This document shows, piece after piece, positions 8,368 to 18,180 of a stretch of DNA of 64,000 nt (position 1 is its first letter; every line of letters starts with the position of its first letter). Source of the stretch: Comamonas suwonensis (GTDB lineage Bacteria > Pseudomonadota > Gammaproteobacteria > Burkholderiales > Burkholderiaceae_C); NCBI RefSeq assembly GCF_012844455.2, contig NZ_JABBCQ020000005.1, positions 221,884-285,883 of the forward strand, given 5' to 3'. Below the pieces are notes generated by a model. That model was not told where the DNA came from. It saw only the letters and a list, made by a program, of their open reading frames with translations, and ran no database searches. A program made the translations under genes and the position numbers.

Positions 8368-10512
8368 ATGCCAGAAGCGCCGCACCGCCAACTGTTCAGA
8401 GACTACCCGCTGGATGGCGCGCTGCTGCGTTTCCACCCCGAAAGCGGAACCAGCATCCGCATTGAAAATACGGAAACCCGGCACCTGCAGCGCGTGGCAC
8501 CCCGGGTGGCCATGTTTGGCATTACCAATAAATGCAATCTGAGCTGCGATTTCTGCTCACGCGATGTGCAGCGCGAGAGCGCATGGACAGTCAATTCCGC
8601 TGCGCAGGTGCTGCAAGACCTGAGCGCTGCCGGTGTGCTGGAAGTGGCGTTTGGCGGCGGCGAGCCGTTTGCCTTTCGCGGCTTTGCCGACCTGGTTCAG
8701 CAACTGCATGAGACCACGCCGCTGGCGCTGAATGTCACCACCAATGGTCTGCTGATTCGGCCCGGAAATTTTGCGGCGTATGCGGGCCGCCTGGGGCAAG
8801 TGCGAATCTCTCTTTATGACGACCCGCGCTGGCGCGATACGGCGCAGCTTTTGTCCAGCTATGGGCAGAGATGGGGTGCCAACCTGCTGATCGATGCGGG
8901 AGTGCTGGCGACGTTGCCCAGCCTGCTGGCGGAGCTGACAGCACTGGGTTGCCACGACGTGTCGCTGCTGTCGTATATCGGTGCCGATATGCACAGGCAT
9001 CTGACGGCAGAGGGGCGGCTGCAGCTGGCGGCCATCGTGCAGGATGCGCCACTGCCTTGCCGCCTGTCGGTGTGCTTTGGCAATACCGTGCCCTTGCCCC
9101 GTTTGTTTGATGGCGCGGACGGCAGCGGGGACTGTGGCGCGGGCGTGGATTTTGTATCCATCACCCCCGATCAACGCATGCAGGGCTGCTCGTTTCAAGA
9201 CGGCGGCCTGCCCGCTCGCAATGCGCAGGAAATTTTGGCGGGCTGGCAGCATCAGCGCTCACGTCTGGCGCAACCCAGCTTGCGCCATGGCTGTGCGGGC
9301 CGCAAACGGGCTGGCTTGGCGCAGGGTCAGCGTGCTCACTCCGATCCCTCCATGCCTTCACCTTCTATACGGGTGTGGCAGGCGTTCTCGGGCAATAACA
9401 GCGGTGAATGTGTGATGGTGGCCCGATTCGACACCATTAACGACGCCAACAGCTATCTGGCGCAGCTGCTACCCGCCTGGAAGCCGGAAGCAGACTATGC
9501 CCCTGAATGGTTGCAGCTCTTTCAGGCGCAGGCCGTGGCCGGGCCGGGGCTTGCCTATGGCGAGATGCCGAGAGACTTGCTGGCCATTGGCCGATCTGTG
9601 CTGGCAATGGGCTACGGTCTGGAAGACCAGTTCCCAGAGCTGCGGGCGCTGGCCTGGAAGCAGGGTGCAGCGTCAATGTCCGGTGGCATACACAGCCACG
9701 AGGTGACGCTGCTGGCGGCAGTGCGCACTGCCAGTGCCGATGAGGCCCGCAAGCTCGCCGCAGTCGAGTGGGCGGATGAGTTCTCGGCTCGTCCATTCAT
9801 TTATGGCGATACGCTGTTGCTGGTCATGGGTCTGATGGGTCAAGAGGGCGAGCTGGAGGCCTGCAAGCGCGGTCTGGAGGCCTTGGCGGATGGGCGCCCT
9901 TTGGCCGTTGAAGTGCACTCTGACATTGTCAGCAGTGAGAGCATGCTGGAGGTGATGAAGCGATTGGGCGCGCCAATCCACCAGACACCAAGACTGGTGC
10001 TGCAGTTCTGGGGTGGGGATCCTGCGGTGGCTCAGAAAAAGGCTGCACATTTTGCCCAGATGGTGACTGAGGCTGAAGTGACGGCGGCGGCTGCCTGTGT
10101 GTTGATCTCGGGCCTGAGCCGGCGCAAGCGGCTGGCGGTGCTGGCGTATCGCCAGGGAGCGACTGTCGGGGCTCTGGATGCGGCCGAGCTGCAGGTGAGT
10201 GCGCGGCTCGTGTTGCCTGAACTGCCCAGGCAAAAGGGCAGGCGTGCGGTTCAGCCCTCCATCGACATTGCGCTATTGCAGGATGAACTGCGATTAAGCC
10301 TGTGGCCCGGCGTGCCGCTGCAGGTGGAACAGGGCTACCGAGGCGCAGCCCAAGTGCGTGTGACCAGCACCCAGCCAGAGCGGGTGCTGGAGACGTTGAA
10401 ACAAGCGGCGCAAAGACTGGGCGCAACAACCCATTTCTGGGTCAGCGAGCCTCAGGCTCTGGCGATGGCTGTGCGCCGCCTGCTGGCAGAGGTTAGGGAG
10501 TCGCGTGAGTAG
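8368..10512 (+). CDS. Radical SAM protein fused to tandem ferredoxin-like modules
   Basis: The 714-residue product is a fusion. Residues about 45-240 form a radical SAM domain with the [4Fe-4S] motif C56-x3-C60-x2-C63 and the SAM-binding GGGEP at 96-100. Residues 240-310 add Cys256, Cys274 and Cys309, resembling a reduced SPASM/twitch auxiliary-cluster domain. A Ser/Pro-rich linker leads to about 375 residues I do not recognise, made of repeated beta-alpha units (GECVMVARFDTINDA, HEVTLLAAVRTASADEA, DTLLLVMGLMGQ, RLVLQFWGGDPAVAQ). ATG 8368 has a GGA site; GTG 8344 has none and overlaps a likely transcription start (TATGCT at 8332). No precursor peptide gene was found beside it. Confidence 0.8.
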   Translation: MPEAPHRQLFRDYPLDGALLRFHPESGTSIRIENTETRHLQRVAPRVAMFGITNKCNLSCDFCSRDVQRESAWTVNSAAQVLQDLSAAGVLEVAFGGGEPFAFRGFADLVQQLHETTPLALNVTTNGLLIRPGNFAAYAGRLGQVRISLYDDPRWRDTAQLLSSYGQRWGANLLIDAGVLATLPSLLAELTALGCHDVSLLSYIGADMHRHLTAEGRLQLAAIVQDAPLPCRLSVCFGNTVPLPRLFDGADGSGDCGAGVDFVSITPDQRMQGCSFQDGGLPARNAQEILAGWQHQRSRLAQPSLRHGCAGRKRAGLAQGQRAHSDPSMPSPSIRVWQAFSGNNSGECVMVARFDTINDANSYLAQLLPAWKPEADYAPEWLQLFQAQAVAGPGLAYGEMPRDLLAIGRSVLAMGYGLEDQFPELRALAWKQGAASMSGGIHSHEVTLLAAVRTASADEARKLAAVEWADEFSARPFIYGDTLLLVMGLMGQEGELEACKRGLEALADGRPLAVEVHSDIVSSESMLEVMKRLGAPIHQTPRLVLQFWGGDPAVAQKKAAHFAQMVTEAEVTAAAACVLISGLSRRKRLAVLAYRQGATVGALDAAELQVSARLVLPELPRQKGRRAVQPSIDIALLQDELRLSLWPGVPLQVEQGYRGAAQVRVTSTQPERVLETLKQAAQRLGATTHFWVSEPQALAMAVRRLLAEVRESRE

Positions 10513-10557
10513 GCTTTGCTACCGCCTCGGCCTCCTGACCCTGCCAGTGATCGCCGA

Positions 10558-11409
10558 TCAGTAGCTGTAGACGCCCTGACTGGTCTTGCGGCCCAGACGG
10601 CCGGCGGCCACCATTTCGCGCAGCAGGAAGCAGGGGCGGTACTTGCTGTCGCCGAATTCCTTGAGGTAGACCTCCATCACGGCCAGACACACGTCCAGGC
10701 CAATCATGTCGGCCAGAGCCAGCGGGCCAATAGGCTGGTTGCAGCCCAGCTTCATGCCTGCGTCGATGTCTTCGGCGCTGGCCGTGCCTTCGCTCAGCAC
10801 CTGGAAGGCTTCGTTGATCATGGGCACCAGAATGCGGTTGACCACAAAGCCGGGCGCATTCTTGACGGTGATGGGTGACTTGCCCAGGGCTTCAGCCATG
10901 GCCTTGACGGCGTCGTGCGTGGCGTCAGAGGTCTGCAGGCCGCGAATGATCTCCACCAGCGCCATCATGGGCACGGGGTTGAAGAAGTGCATGCCGATGA
11001 AGCGGTCGGCGCGTTGCGTGGCGGCGGCCAGCTGGGTGATGGAGATGGACGAGGTGTTGGTGGCCACGATGACTTCGGGGGCGACCAGCGCATCGACTTG
11101 CTTGAGGATCTTGACCTTGAGGTCGTAGTTCTCGGTGGCGGCTTCGATCACCAGCTGGGCGGCTTTCAGGTCGTCGTAGCTGGTCGAGACTTTGATGCGG
11201 GAGAGCGCTGCGGCCTTGTCGGCTTCACTGATCTTTTCTTTCTTGATCAGGCGGTCCAGGCTGCCAGCCACGGTGGACAGGCCTTTTTGCACGGCGGTGT
11301 CAGAGATGTCGACCATCACCACATTGATACCCGACACGGCGCACGCCTGTGCGATGCCGTTGCCCATGGTGCCTGCGCCGATGATGCCTACAGTTTGGAT
11401 TGCCATCAT
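10558..11409 (-). CDS. 3-hydroxybutyryl-CoA dehydrogenase
   Basis: The 283-residue product is an NAD-dependent 3-hydroxyacyl-CoA dehydrogenase. The N-terminal Rossmann motif VGIIGAGTMGNGIA is followed by a DI at the end of beta-2 (NAD specificity). The catalytic region includes HFFNPVPMMALVEII, and the C-terminal domain includes APGFVVNRILVPMINEA and GCNQPIGPLALADMIGLD. It oxidises 3-hydroxybutyryl-CoA in butanoate or PHB-related metabolism, or a related substrate in aromatic degradation. ATG 11409 is preceded by GGAGAC; an ATG-ATG pair leaves a one-codon uncertainty. Confidence 0.93.
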   Translation of the reverse strand: MMAIQTVGIIGAGTMGNGIAQACAVSGINVVMVDISDTAVQKGLSTVAGSLDRLIKKEKISEADKAAALSRIKVSTSYDDLKAAQLVIEAATENYDLKVKILKQVDALVAPEVIVATNTSSISITQLAAATQRADRFIGMHFFNPVPMMALVEIIRGLQTSDATHDAVKAMAEALGKSPITVKNAPGFVVNRILVPMINEAFQVLSEGTASAEDIDAGMKLGCNQPIGPLALADMIGLDVCLAVMEVYLKEFGDSKYRPCFLLREMVAAGRLGRKTSQGVYSY

Positions 11410-11602
11410 TTTTGTCTCCATTTAGATAAGTGCGATTGAACGGGAAAATGGTATCCCGGTTCTGAGCGGGTTTGGCCCTAGTCGGGCATCTGTGGCGTGA
11501 TATGCGCCTGCAGGGGCTGAAAAATTTCCGCACGACCGTGTTAGTGCGCATTCCAGCGCTGGGACAGATTCTCCAGAATGAGCGCTCAAAGCGGGAGGCT
11601 CT

Positions 11603-13192
11603 ATGCGCGACTATGTGGTGATCGGCGGCGGCTCGGCAGGTTCGGTGCTGGCTGCACGCCTGAGCGAAAACCCGGCCGTCAGCGTCACGCTGCTGGAGGC
11701 GGGGTGCGAAGACAAAAGTGTGCTGATTCACTGCCCTGCCGGGCTGGCGCTGGTCGCCAAGCAAAAAGCGCTGAACTGGGCCATGGAGACCGTGCCCCAG
11801 GCCGGACTGAATGGTCGCAAGGGCTACCAGCCGCGCGGCAAGGTGCTCGGGGGCTCCAGCTCTGTCAATGCCATGATTTATGCGCGTGGCCAGCCTTCAG
11901 ACTATGAATATTGGAGCGCTCAAGGTAATACCGGCTGGGGCTGGAGCGATGTTTTGCCTTATTTTCAGAAGTCCGAATGCAACACGCGTGGCGCGGATGC
12001 GCTGCATGGCGGCAGCGGTCCCCTGCATGTGTCCGACCTGCGTGACCCCAACCCGCTGGCACAGGCCTTTGTGCAGGCGGGCGTGCAGGCTGGCCATGCG
12101 CACAACACAGATTTCAACGGTCTCAGTCAGGAAGGTGTGGGTCTGTATCAGGTCACACACCACAACGGCGAGCGATGTAGCGCGGCCAAGGCATATCTGA
12201 CGCCGGTGCGCAGCAGGCCTAATCTGCAAGTCATTACTGGCGCGCAGGTGCTGCGGGTGCTGATGCAGGGGCGCAAGGCAGTGGGCGTGGAGTATGCGCA
12301 GGGCGGACAGGTGCAGCAGCTGCGTTGCAACCGCGAGGTGTTGCTGTGCGCGGGCGCGTTGCAGTCGCCGCAGCTGCTCATGCTTTCTGGCATTGGGCCG
12401 GGCGAGCATTTGCAGCAGATGGGGATTGAGGTGGAACATGACTTGCCCGGAGTGGGTGAGCATCTGCATGATCACCCCGATGTGGTGCAGGTGGTGAATG
12501 GCCCGCAGATGAGGGACAGCTTTGGTGTCTCGCTGACGGGTCTCAAAAATGTCTGGCAGGGGGTGAGCCGCTGGCGCAATGAGCGCAGAGGCATGCTGAC
12601 CAGCAACTTTGCGGAGGCGGGCGGTTTTATCCGCAGTCAGCCACAAGAGGTGGCCCCTGATCTGCAGCTGCATTTTGTGGTCGGCAAGCTGGTGGATCAC
12701 GGGCGCAAGACGGTGCTGGGCCATGGCTATTCATGCCATGTCTGCATCTTGCAGCCCAAGAGCCGTGGAAGGGTAAGGCTGGCCGCGAATGATGCACGTG
12801 CTTTGCCGCTGATCGACCCCGCTTTCTTTGCGGAAGCCGACGACATGCAGCGCATGGTACGCGGCGTGCATCGCATGCGTGAGATCCTGAGTCAGCCGGC
12901 GCTGGCGGGGTTGGGTGGGAATGAGCTAGCGCATTCAGCGCAGGCGCGCAGCGATGCGGAGATTGAACAGTTCATCCGCAATTACGGTGACACCATCTAC
13001 CACCCCGTAGGTAGCTGTCGCATGGGGCCGGGGCCGCTTGATGTTGTGGATGCCCAGTTGTGCGTGCATGGCGTGCAGGGGCTGCGTGTGGTCGATGCGT
13101 CCATCATGCCGCGTATTGTGAGCGGCAATACCAATGCGCCCACCATCATGATTGCCGAGAAGGTGGCGGACTTGATCAAATTGACGGCGTAG
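11603..13192 (+). CDS. GMC family FAD oxidoreductase (choline/alcohol dehydrogenase-like)
   Basis: The 529-residue flavoprotein opens with the FAD-binding motif [19 protein letters not shown] and has the GMC signature [14 protein letters not shown] near residue 85 and a second signature [16 protein letters not shown]. The C-terminal catalytic His is in [10 protein letters not shown], and the terminal motif [19 protein letters not shown] is standard. It oxidises an alcohol to an aldehyde with a quinone or oxygen acceptor. Closest family members are annotated as choline dehydrogenases, but the absence of betaine genes nearby argues for another alcohol. ATG 11603 follows GGGAGG. Confidence 0.9.
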   Translation: MRDYVVIGGGSAGSVLAARLSENPAVSVTLLEAGCEDKSVLIHCPAGLALVAKQKALNWAMETVPQAGLNGRKGYQPRGKVLGGSSSVNAMIYARGQPSDYEYWSAQGNTGWGWSDVLPYFQKSECNTRGADALHGGSGPLHVSDLRDPNPLAQAFVQAGVQAGHAHNTDFNGLSQEGVGLYQVTHHNGERCSAAKAYLTPVRSRPNLQVITGAQVLRVLMQGRKAVGVEYAQGGQVQQLRCNREVLLCAGALQSPQLLMLSGIGPGEHLQQMGIEVEHDLPGVGEHLHDHPDVVQVVNGPQMRDSFGVSLTGLKNVWQGVSRWRNERRGMLTSNFAEAGGFIRSQPQEVAPDLQLHFVVGKLVDHGRKTVLGHGYSCHVCILQPKSRGRVRLAANDARALPLIDPAFFAEADDMQRMVRGVHRMREILSQPALAGLGGNELAHSAQARSDAEIEQFIRNYGDTIYHPVGSCRMGPGPLDVVDAQLCVHGVQGLRVVDASIMPRIVSGNTNAPTIMIAEKVADLIKLTA

Positions 13193-13225
13193 CGGCCGTT
13201 GTAAACGGGCGATCTCAATGGGCGT

Positions 13226-14443
13226 TTAAGCCCCGGAGGATAGAGTTGAATCCGCACCGTCTTGAGACGGGGGTGTCAGGGTGATGAATTCAGTGCGTCC
13301 GCGTCCCATTTTTTTGGCCTGCTGCAGGGCGATGTCTGCCTGCTTGGTCAGCTCGTCCAGCTTCAGACCGCTCCATGCGCTGGGTGCGAGTGCGCAGCCG
13401 GCGCTGAAGTCCAGATCTACCTGAAGCTCATATTGAGCGCCCATCTGAATGGCTGACTTGATGCGGGTGAGCAGGGCGCGTGCACCTATCAGGTCTGCAT
13501 GAACCATCAGACAGAAAGACTCGCCTTGCCAGCGAGCGACTACCTCGTCGCCGCGCATCTGTTTTTTCAGCGCACGAGACATCAACTGCAGGGCTTCATC
13601 GCCAGTTTGATAGCCATGACGCTTGTTGACGCGGGAGAAATGATCCATGTCGATCAGAATCACCGCCAGAGGCAGGTTCTCGCGCAGTGAGCGGTGGAGC
13701 ATGAAGCGTGCCTGACCCTTGATCGCCTGGCGCAAAGGCAAGCCTGTCAGAGGGTCTTCGGGGGCATCCGTCTGCTGCAGTCGTAGCTCTTCATCACGGC
13801 AGGCCATCAGTATCGACACGAAACACAGTCCGCTGAAGACTGGCATTAACCAATACAGGGTGATGTGGGTGCTAGGCTCCGTCGCAAAGCTGTGCAGCCA
13901 TGAGGCATGTAGTGCGGAGTAACCACGGGCTATCAGGTTCAGTGCAATGCACAGCCCAGCGCCAAAGAAAAGATAGCGCCATGCTCTAGCAACCTTGGTG
14001 CGGGGGTAGAGAGCCATGCTGATCAGCGCAATGAGACTCAGGCCGTAACCGATGTCGAACCATGCCACCTGGTAAGGCTTGCTTTGAATCAGTGCCATGA
14101 CGCCTGCCAGCGTCAGCATGCACAAGACAGGCAAAGCCATGGTGAGTGCTTTGCAGCGTTGTCCTAACCAACCTTTTAGTGCCTTGTGCAATTGCCACAG
14201 AGCACCCAGTGAGGCGGCCGTTGCGGATGTAGACAGCAGTGCATTCCAGCCAAAGGTATCGACTTGCCCCGCGCCGAAGATGAGCAGCCAAGAGAGCCCC
14301 TGCAGCAACAGAAATTGCTGAGCATTGAGGGCGGGGCGGCTCATCTTCTGGCTTTGGCCCATGAACCATGGCAAGGCAAAGGCGATCGTCATGAGATTGA
14401 CGGCCACCATGAGCGCCATGGAAAACTGATCTACATCATGCAT
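13226..14443 (-). CDS. Membrane protein with degenerate GGDEF domain
   Basis: The 405-residue protein has about six hydrophobic segments over residues 10-215 and a C-terminal GGDEF domain (about 225-390). The metal-binding DMDHFSRVN is present, but the signature loop reads RWQGESF where active diguanylate cyclases have RxGGDEF. The first glycine is lost and the acidic pair is altered, so c-di-GMP synthesis is doubtful; GTP binding or an effector role is an alternative. It lies 8 bases downstream of amn in the same direction and may be cotranscribed with it. Confidence 0.82.
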   Translation of the reverse strand: MHDVDQFSMALMVAVNLMTIAFALPWFMGQSQKMSRPALNAQQFLLLQGLSWLLIFGAGQVDTFGWNALLSTSATAASLGALWQLHKALKGWLGQRCKALTMALPVLCMLTLAGVMALIQSKPYQVAWFDIGYGLSLIALISMALYPRTKVARAWRYLFFGAGLCIALNLIARGYSALHASWLHSFATEPSTHITLYWLMPVFSGLCFVSILMACRDEELRLQQTDAPEDPLTGLPLRQAIKGQARFMLHRSLRENLPLAVILIDMDHFSRVNKRHGYQTGDEALQLMSRALKKQMRGDEVVARWQGESFCLMVHADLIGARALLTRIKSAIQMGAQYELQVDLDFSAGCALAPSAWSGLKLDELTKQADIALQQAKKMGRGRTEFITLTPPSQDGADSTLSSGA

Positions 14444-14451
14444 GGAGGCGA

Positions 14452-15945
14452 TTATTGGAAGGCCACTTCGTCAAAGCTGCGTAGTTTGCGACTATGCAGT
14501 CGATCGGATCCACCTTCTCGCAGAATCTCTACTGCACGCATGCCGATGCGCAGGTGCTGATCCACGCGTTCGCGGTAAAAATGGTTGGCCATGCCGGGCA
14601 GCTTGATTTCGCCATGCAGCGGCTTGTCGCTCACGCACAGCAAGGTACCGTAGGGCACGCGGAAGCGAAAACCATTGGCGGCAATGGTGGCCGACTCCAT
14701 GTCCAGCGCCACGGCGCGGCTCTGGCTGAAACGGCGCTGGGGCAGGTTGTCGGGCAGCAGTTCCCAGTTGCGGTTGTCGGTGCTGGCTACGGTGCCGGTG
14801 CGCATGATGCGCTTGAGGTCGGGACGTTCCATCTGCGTGATATCCGCCACGGCCTGCTGCAGAGCGACCTGAATTTCGGCCAGGGCCGGAATCGGTACCC
14901 AAAGCGGCAGCTCTTCGTCCAGTACATGGTCTTCACGCACATAGGCGTGGGCCAGCACATAGTCACCCAGTTGCTGGCTGTTGCGCAGGCCTGCACAGTG
15001 ACCCAGCATCATCCATGCATGGGGGCGCAGCACGGCAATGTGGTCGGTGATGGTTTTGGCGTTGGCTGGCCCGACGCCGATGTTGACCATGGTGATGCCG
15101 CTTTTGTCGGCGCGAACCAGGTGGTAGCCGGGCATCTGCGGCAGGCGGGGTGGGGCGGTGCCCAGCTCGTCCACGGCTTCGGCAGGCAGACCTTTACGGC
15201 GGGTGATGACGTTGCCGGGCTCGACAAAGGCGATGTAGTCGCTGTCCTCATTGGCCATCTCGGCATGGCCCAGACGGATGAATTCGTCGATATAGAACTG
15301 GTAGTTGGTGAACAGTACAAAATTCTGGAACCACTCGGGCGCCGTGCCTGTGTAGTGGCGCAGGCGGTGCAGCGAGTAGTCGACGCGCGGAGCGGTAAAC
15401 AGCGATAGCGGTAGGGCCTCGCCTGGATGAGGGCGCCAGGTGCCGTTGGCAATGCCGTCGTCCATCGACTCCAGATCCGGAAGATCAAACACATCGCGCA
15501 TCAGCATGCGGCGCTCGGGTGAGAGAGAGCCTTCGATATGGTCGTTATCGGCAAACGAGAAATGAATCGGGATGGGCTTGTCGCTCAGGCCCACCTCGAT
15601 GGCCACCTGGTGATGCAGGATCAGCAGGCGCAGCTGTTCGCCGAAGTAGCTGGCGAAGAGATCGGGCCGGGTCAGCGTGGCTTCATAGGTGCCGGGGCCT
15701 TCCACAAAACCATAGGTCAGTTTGGTGTCGGCATGGGCCACGGTGGTGGTCTTGATCCGCACAAATGGGTAGTAGGCGTGGACCGGCGCGGCAGGCGTTT
15801 CACCCGCCACAAAGCGCTGCATGGCTGCGCGCAGGTGATCGATTTGCTCTCGGTACAACTGCTGCACATGGGCCAGAGCCTGGGGTGCATCGGTATGGAA
15901 CATGCTGCTGCTTTTATGCGATGGAGTCGGTGTATTGATGGCCAT
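14452..15945 (-). CDS. amn: AMP nucleosidase
   Basis: AMP nucleosidase cleaves AMP to adenine and ribose 5-phosphate and helps control the adenylate pool. The product of about 497 residues has the family N-terminal domain (AYYPFVRIKTTT near 55) and the C-terminal nucleoside-phosphorylase-like domain with VNIGVGPANAKTITDH and ALDMESATIAANGFRF, the latter a nucleobase/ribose-binding region. No candidate start has a strong ribosome site; ATG 15945 gives normal length and lies 5 bases after the upstream stop. An earlier ATG at 15990 would overlap the upstream EAL gene. Confidence 0.92.
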   Translation of the reverse strand: MAINTPTPSHKSSSMFHTDAPQALAHVQQLYREQIDHLRAAMQRFVAGETPAAPVHAYYPFVRIKTTTVAHADTKLTYGFVEGPGTYEATLTRPDLFASYFGEQLRLLILHHQVAIEVGLSDKPIPIHFSFADNDHIEGSLSPERRMLMRDVFDLPDLESMDDGIANGTWRPHPGEALPLSLFTAPRVDYSLHRLRHYTGTAPEWFQNFVLFTNYQFYIDEFIRLGHAEMANEDSDYIAFVEPGNVITRRKGLPAEAVDELGTAPPRLPQMPGYHLVRADKSGITMVNIGVGPANAKTITDHIAVLRPHAWMMLGHCAGLRNSQQLGDYVLAHAYVREDHVLDEELPLWVPIPALAEIQVALQQAVADITQMERPDLKRIMRTGTVASTDNRNWELLPDNLPQRRFSQSRAVALDMESATIAANGFRFRVPYGTLLCVSDKPLHGEIKLPGMANHFYRERVDQHLRIGMRAVEILREGGSDRLHSRKLRSFDEVAFQ

Positions 15946-15950
15946 GGACG

Positions 15951-18029
15951 CTATTGTCTTTGTAGCATTTGACAGTGCTGCGACATCCATGCGGCCGCGC
16001 GATCGGCAGGCATTGGCGCAGACACCAGAAACCCCTGCATCATGGCACAGCCCATCTGACGGAGCATGTGCAATTGTTCAGGGCTTTCTACGCCTTCGGC
16101 CAGAATTTCGAGATGCAGGCTTTGCCCCATCTGCACGATGGCGTTGACGATGGCGGCTGCATCGGGGTTGTGAGGCAGGTCGGAGACGAAGGACCGGTCG
16201 ATCTTGAGCCGGTCTATGGGGTGCTTGCGCAGATAGGCCAGCGACGAGTAACCGGTGCCAAAGTCATCTATCGCCAGGCCCACGCCCAGTGACTTGAGTG
16301 CATGCAGGGTCTGCTGCATATGCGTACCCGACAGCATGAGCGTGGTCTCGGTGATTTCGATATGCAAATAGCGAGCGTCCAGCCCCGTGTCGTCCAGCAC
16401 CTGTGCCACTTCCTGCACCACATCACGCTGGCGGAACTCTTGGGCGGACAGGTTGACGGCCACAGGAACGGGTAGGTAGCCGTCATCCTGCCAGGTCTTG
16501 GCCTGGCGGCAGGCCTGATTGAGCACCCAGCGGTCAACTGCCGCGATCAGGCCCCGGTTCTCGGCAAAGCCAATGAATTCATTGGGCGAAACCAGACCTC
16601 GGTGCGGGTGCTTCCAGCGCACCAGCGCCTCAAAGCCCGCCAGCTCGCCGCTCTGTATCAAGGTTTGCGGCTGATAGTGCAGTTCGAACTCGCCGCGCTC
16701 AACGGCATTGCGCAGCATTTGCTCCTGCATCAGCATGCGGGTGGCCCGCCCTTCCAGCGCGGGGGTGTAGAACTGCGAGAAGCTACGGCCACGGGCCTTG
16801 GCCATTTGTAGAGCGGCTTCGGCATTGCTCAGCAGTGCCTCGGGGCATTGGCCGTCATTGGGGTACATGGCAATGCCTACGCTCAGCGAGACATTCAGTT
16901 GAGTGCCTTCGACCTGATAAGGGGCTTCCACCGGCGTTCGAAGCTGTGCCACCAGCGCCTCGGTTTCCAGCAGACTGGGATTGTCGGGCAGCACGATGAC
17001 AAAGTCATCGCCACCGACACGGGCCACGATGTCCTGAGGGCGCAGGGCTGATTGAATGCGCTGAGCCATCTCGCACAGCAGCAAGTCGCCCGCACGGTGA
17101 CTGAGCGAGTCGTTGACGAATTTGAACTGATCCAGATCCAGCGACAGCACGGCCAGCCGTGATTGCTGACCGGCTGCCTTGGCAATCACATCGCTCAGCA
17201 AATGGTTCAGGCGCGCCCGGTTGGGCAGATGCGTCAGCAAATCATGCTGGGCCAGAAAATCAATGCGCTGGCGGGTTTGCAGCCTGTCCGTCATATCGCG
17301 CAGAACGACGATGCGGTGGCTGTCGTTCTCGCCGGGCATGGTCTTGGCCTCGACCTCTACGGGAATATGCAGGCCGCTTTTGTGCACGGCAATGGATTCA
17401 TGGCGGTCTTCGCTCTCGCTGCGCAAGTTTTTCAGTGCGCGCAGGCGGACTTCCGGGCCCACGTAATCAAGAATGGCGGTGCCGCGCAGTTCGTTAATGG
17501 TGTAGCCGACCAGGCGTGACAGGGCGTCATTGCCATCCATGATGATGCCGTCGCGGTGCAGCACGATGGCTTCGGTGGTGATGGCGGCAAACTTGCGCAT
17601 GCGCTCTTCGTTGTCACGTATTTGCTGAGTCACCTGATGGTGGTGACTCACATCGGTCATCAATGCCACCAGACCCTTGAGCACGCCATTTTCTGCATGA
17701 GGGCGCAGCACGGCCTCGATATGCTGCACCTTGCCGATTTCATTCTTGAACTGGCGCGTGTAGCGCATGGTCTGCGTACTGTCCACTGAAACCGTGTCGA
17801 GATACGGTTTTATCTGCGCCCAGACCAGCTCCCCCACAATCTCTTGTACATCAAGGCCGACAATGCTCTGCGGCGTGTAGCCAAAGTGTTCGGCATAGTG
17901 GGAATTTGCAAAGCGACAGGTTCGGGTGTCGGCATCAAAATAGGCCAGCATGGCCGGTGCCGTATCTGCGACCAGCCTCACAATGGCATTCACATCTCTC
18001 GATGGCTGAGCGATGAATTTGTCAGGCAT
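15951..18029 (-). CDS. PAS-PAS-GGDEF-EAL signalling protein
   Basis: The 692-residue soluble protein has two PAS domains (about 10-135 and 140-255), a GGDEF domain (about 265-425) and an EAL domain (about 440-685). The cyclase loop is RVGGDDF, close to consensus. The phosphodiesterase motifs are intact: FEALVRW, NLSAQEF, EITETTLM, DDFGTGYSSL, KIDRSFV and EGVE. It therefore probably degrades c-di-GMP, perhaps with GTP or PAS-ligand control of the EAL domain. It is the first gene of a minus-strand group with amn and a degenerate GGDEF gene. Confidence 0.93.
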   Translation of the reverse strand: MPDKFIAQPSRDVNAIVRLVADTAPAMLAYFDADTRTCRFANSHYAEHFGYTPQSIVGLDVQEIVGELVWAQIKPYLDTVSVDSTQTMRYTRQFKNEIGKVQHIEAVLRPHAENGVLKGLVALMTDVSHHHQVTQQIRDNEERMRKFAAITTEAIVLHRDGIIMDGNDALSRLVGYTINELRGTAILDYVGPEVRLRALKNLRSESEDRHESIAVHKSGLHIPVEVEAKTMPGENDSHRIVVLRDMTDRLQTRQRIDFLAQHDLLTHLPNRARLNHLLSDVIAKAAGQQSRLAVLSLDLDQFKFVNDSLSHRAGDLLLCEMAQRIQSALRPQDIVARVGGDDFVIVLPDNPSLLETEALVAQLRTPVEAPYQVEGTQLNVSLSVGIAMYPNDGQCPEALLSNAEAALQMAKARGRSFSQFYTPALEGRATRMLMQEQMLRNAVERGEFELHYQPQTLIQSGELAGFEALVRWKHPHRGLVSPNEFIGFAENRGLIAAVDRWVLNQACRQAKTWQDDGYLPVPVAVNLSAQEFRQRDVVQEVAQVLDDTGLDARYLHIEITETTLMLSGTHMQQTLHALKSLGVGLAIDDFGTGYSSLAYLRKHPIDRLKIDRSFVSDLPHNPDAAAIVNAIVQMGQSLHLEILAEGVESPEQLHMLRQMGCAMMQGFLVSAPMPADRAAAWMSQHCQMLQRQ

Positions 18030-18180
18030 GCGCCTCCCTCATTTTTGGGAGTGTTTATATAGGAATCGCTTCGGCCCCGGGGGATTTTGGTCTCCCATAG
18101 TCAACGATTCTTGATTTTGCCAACACCATTGCTTAGGTCTTTGGAATTTAAGTCACACCGCCTGATAGCCGCTTAAGAAC

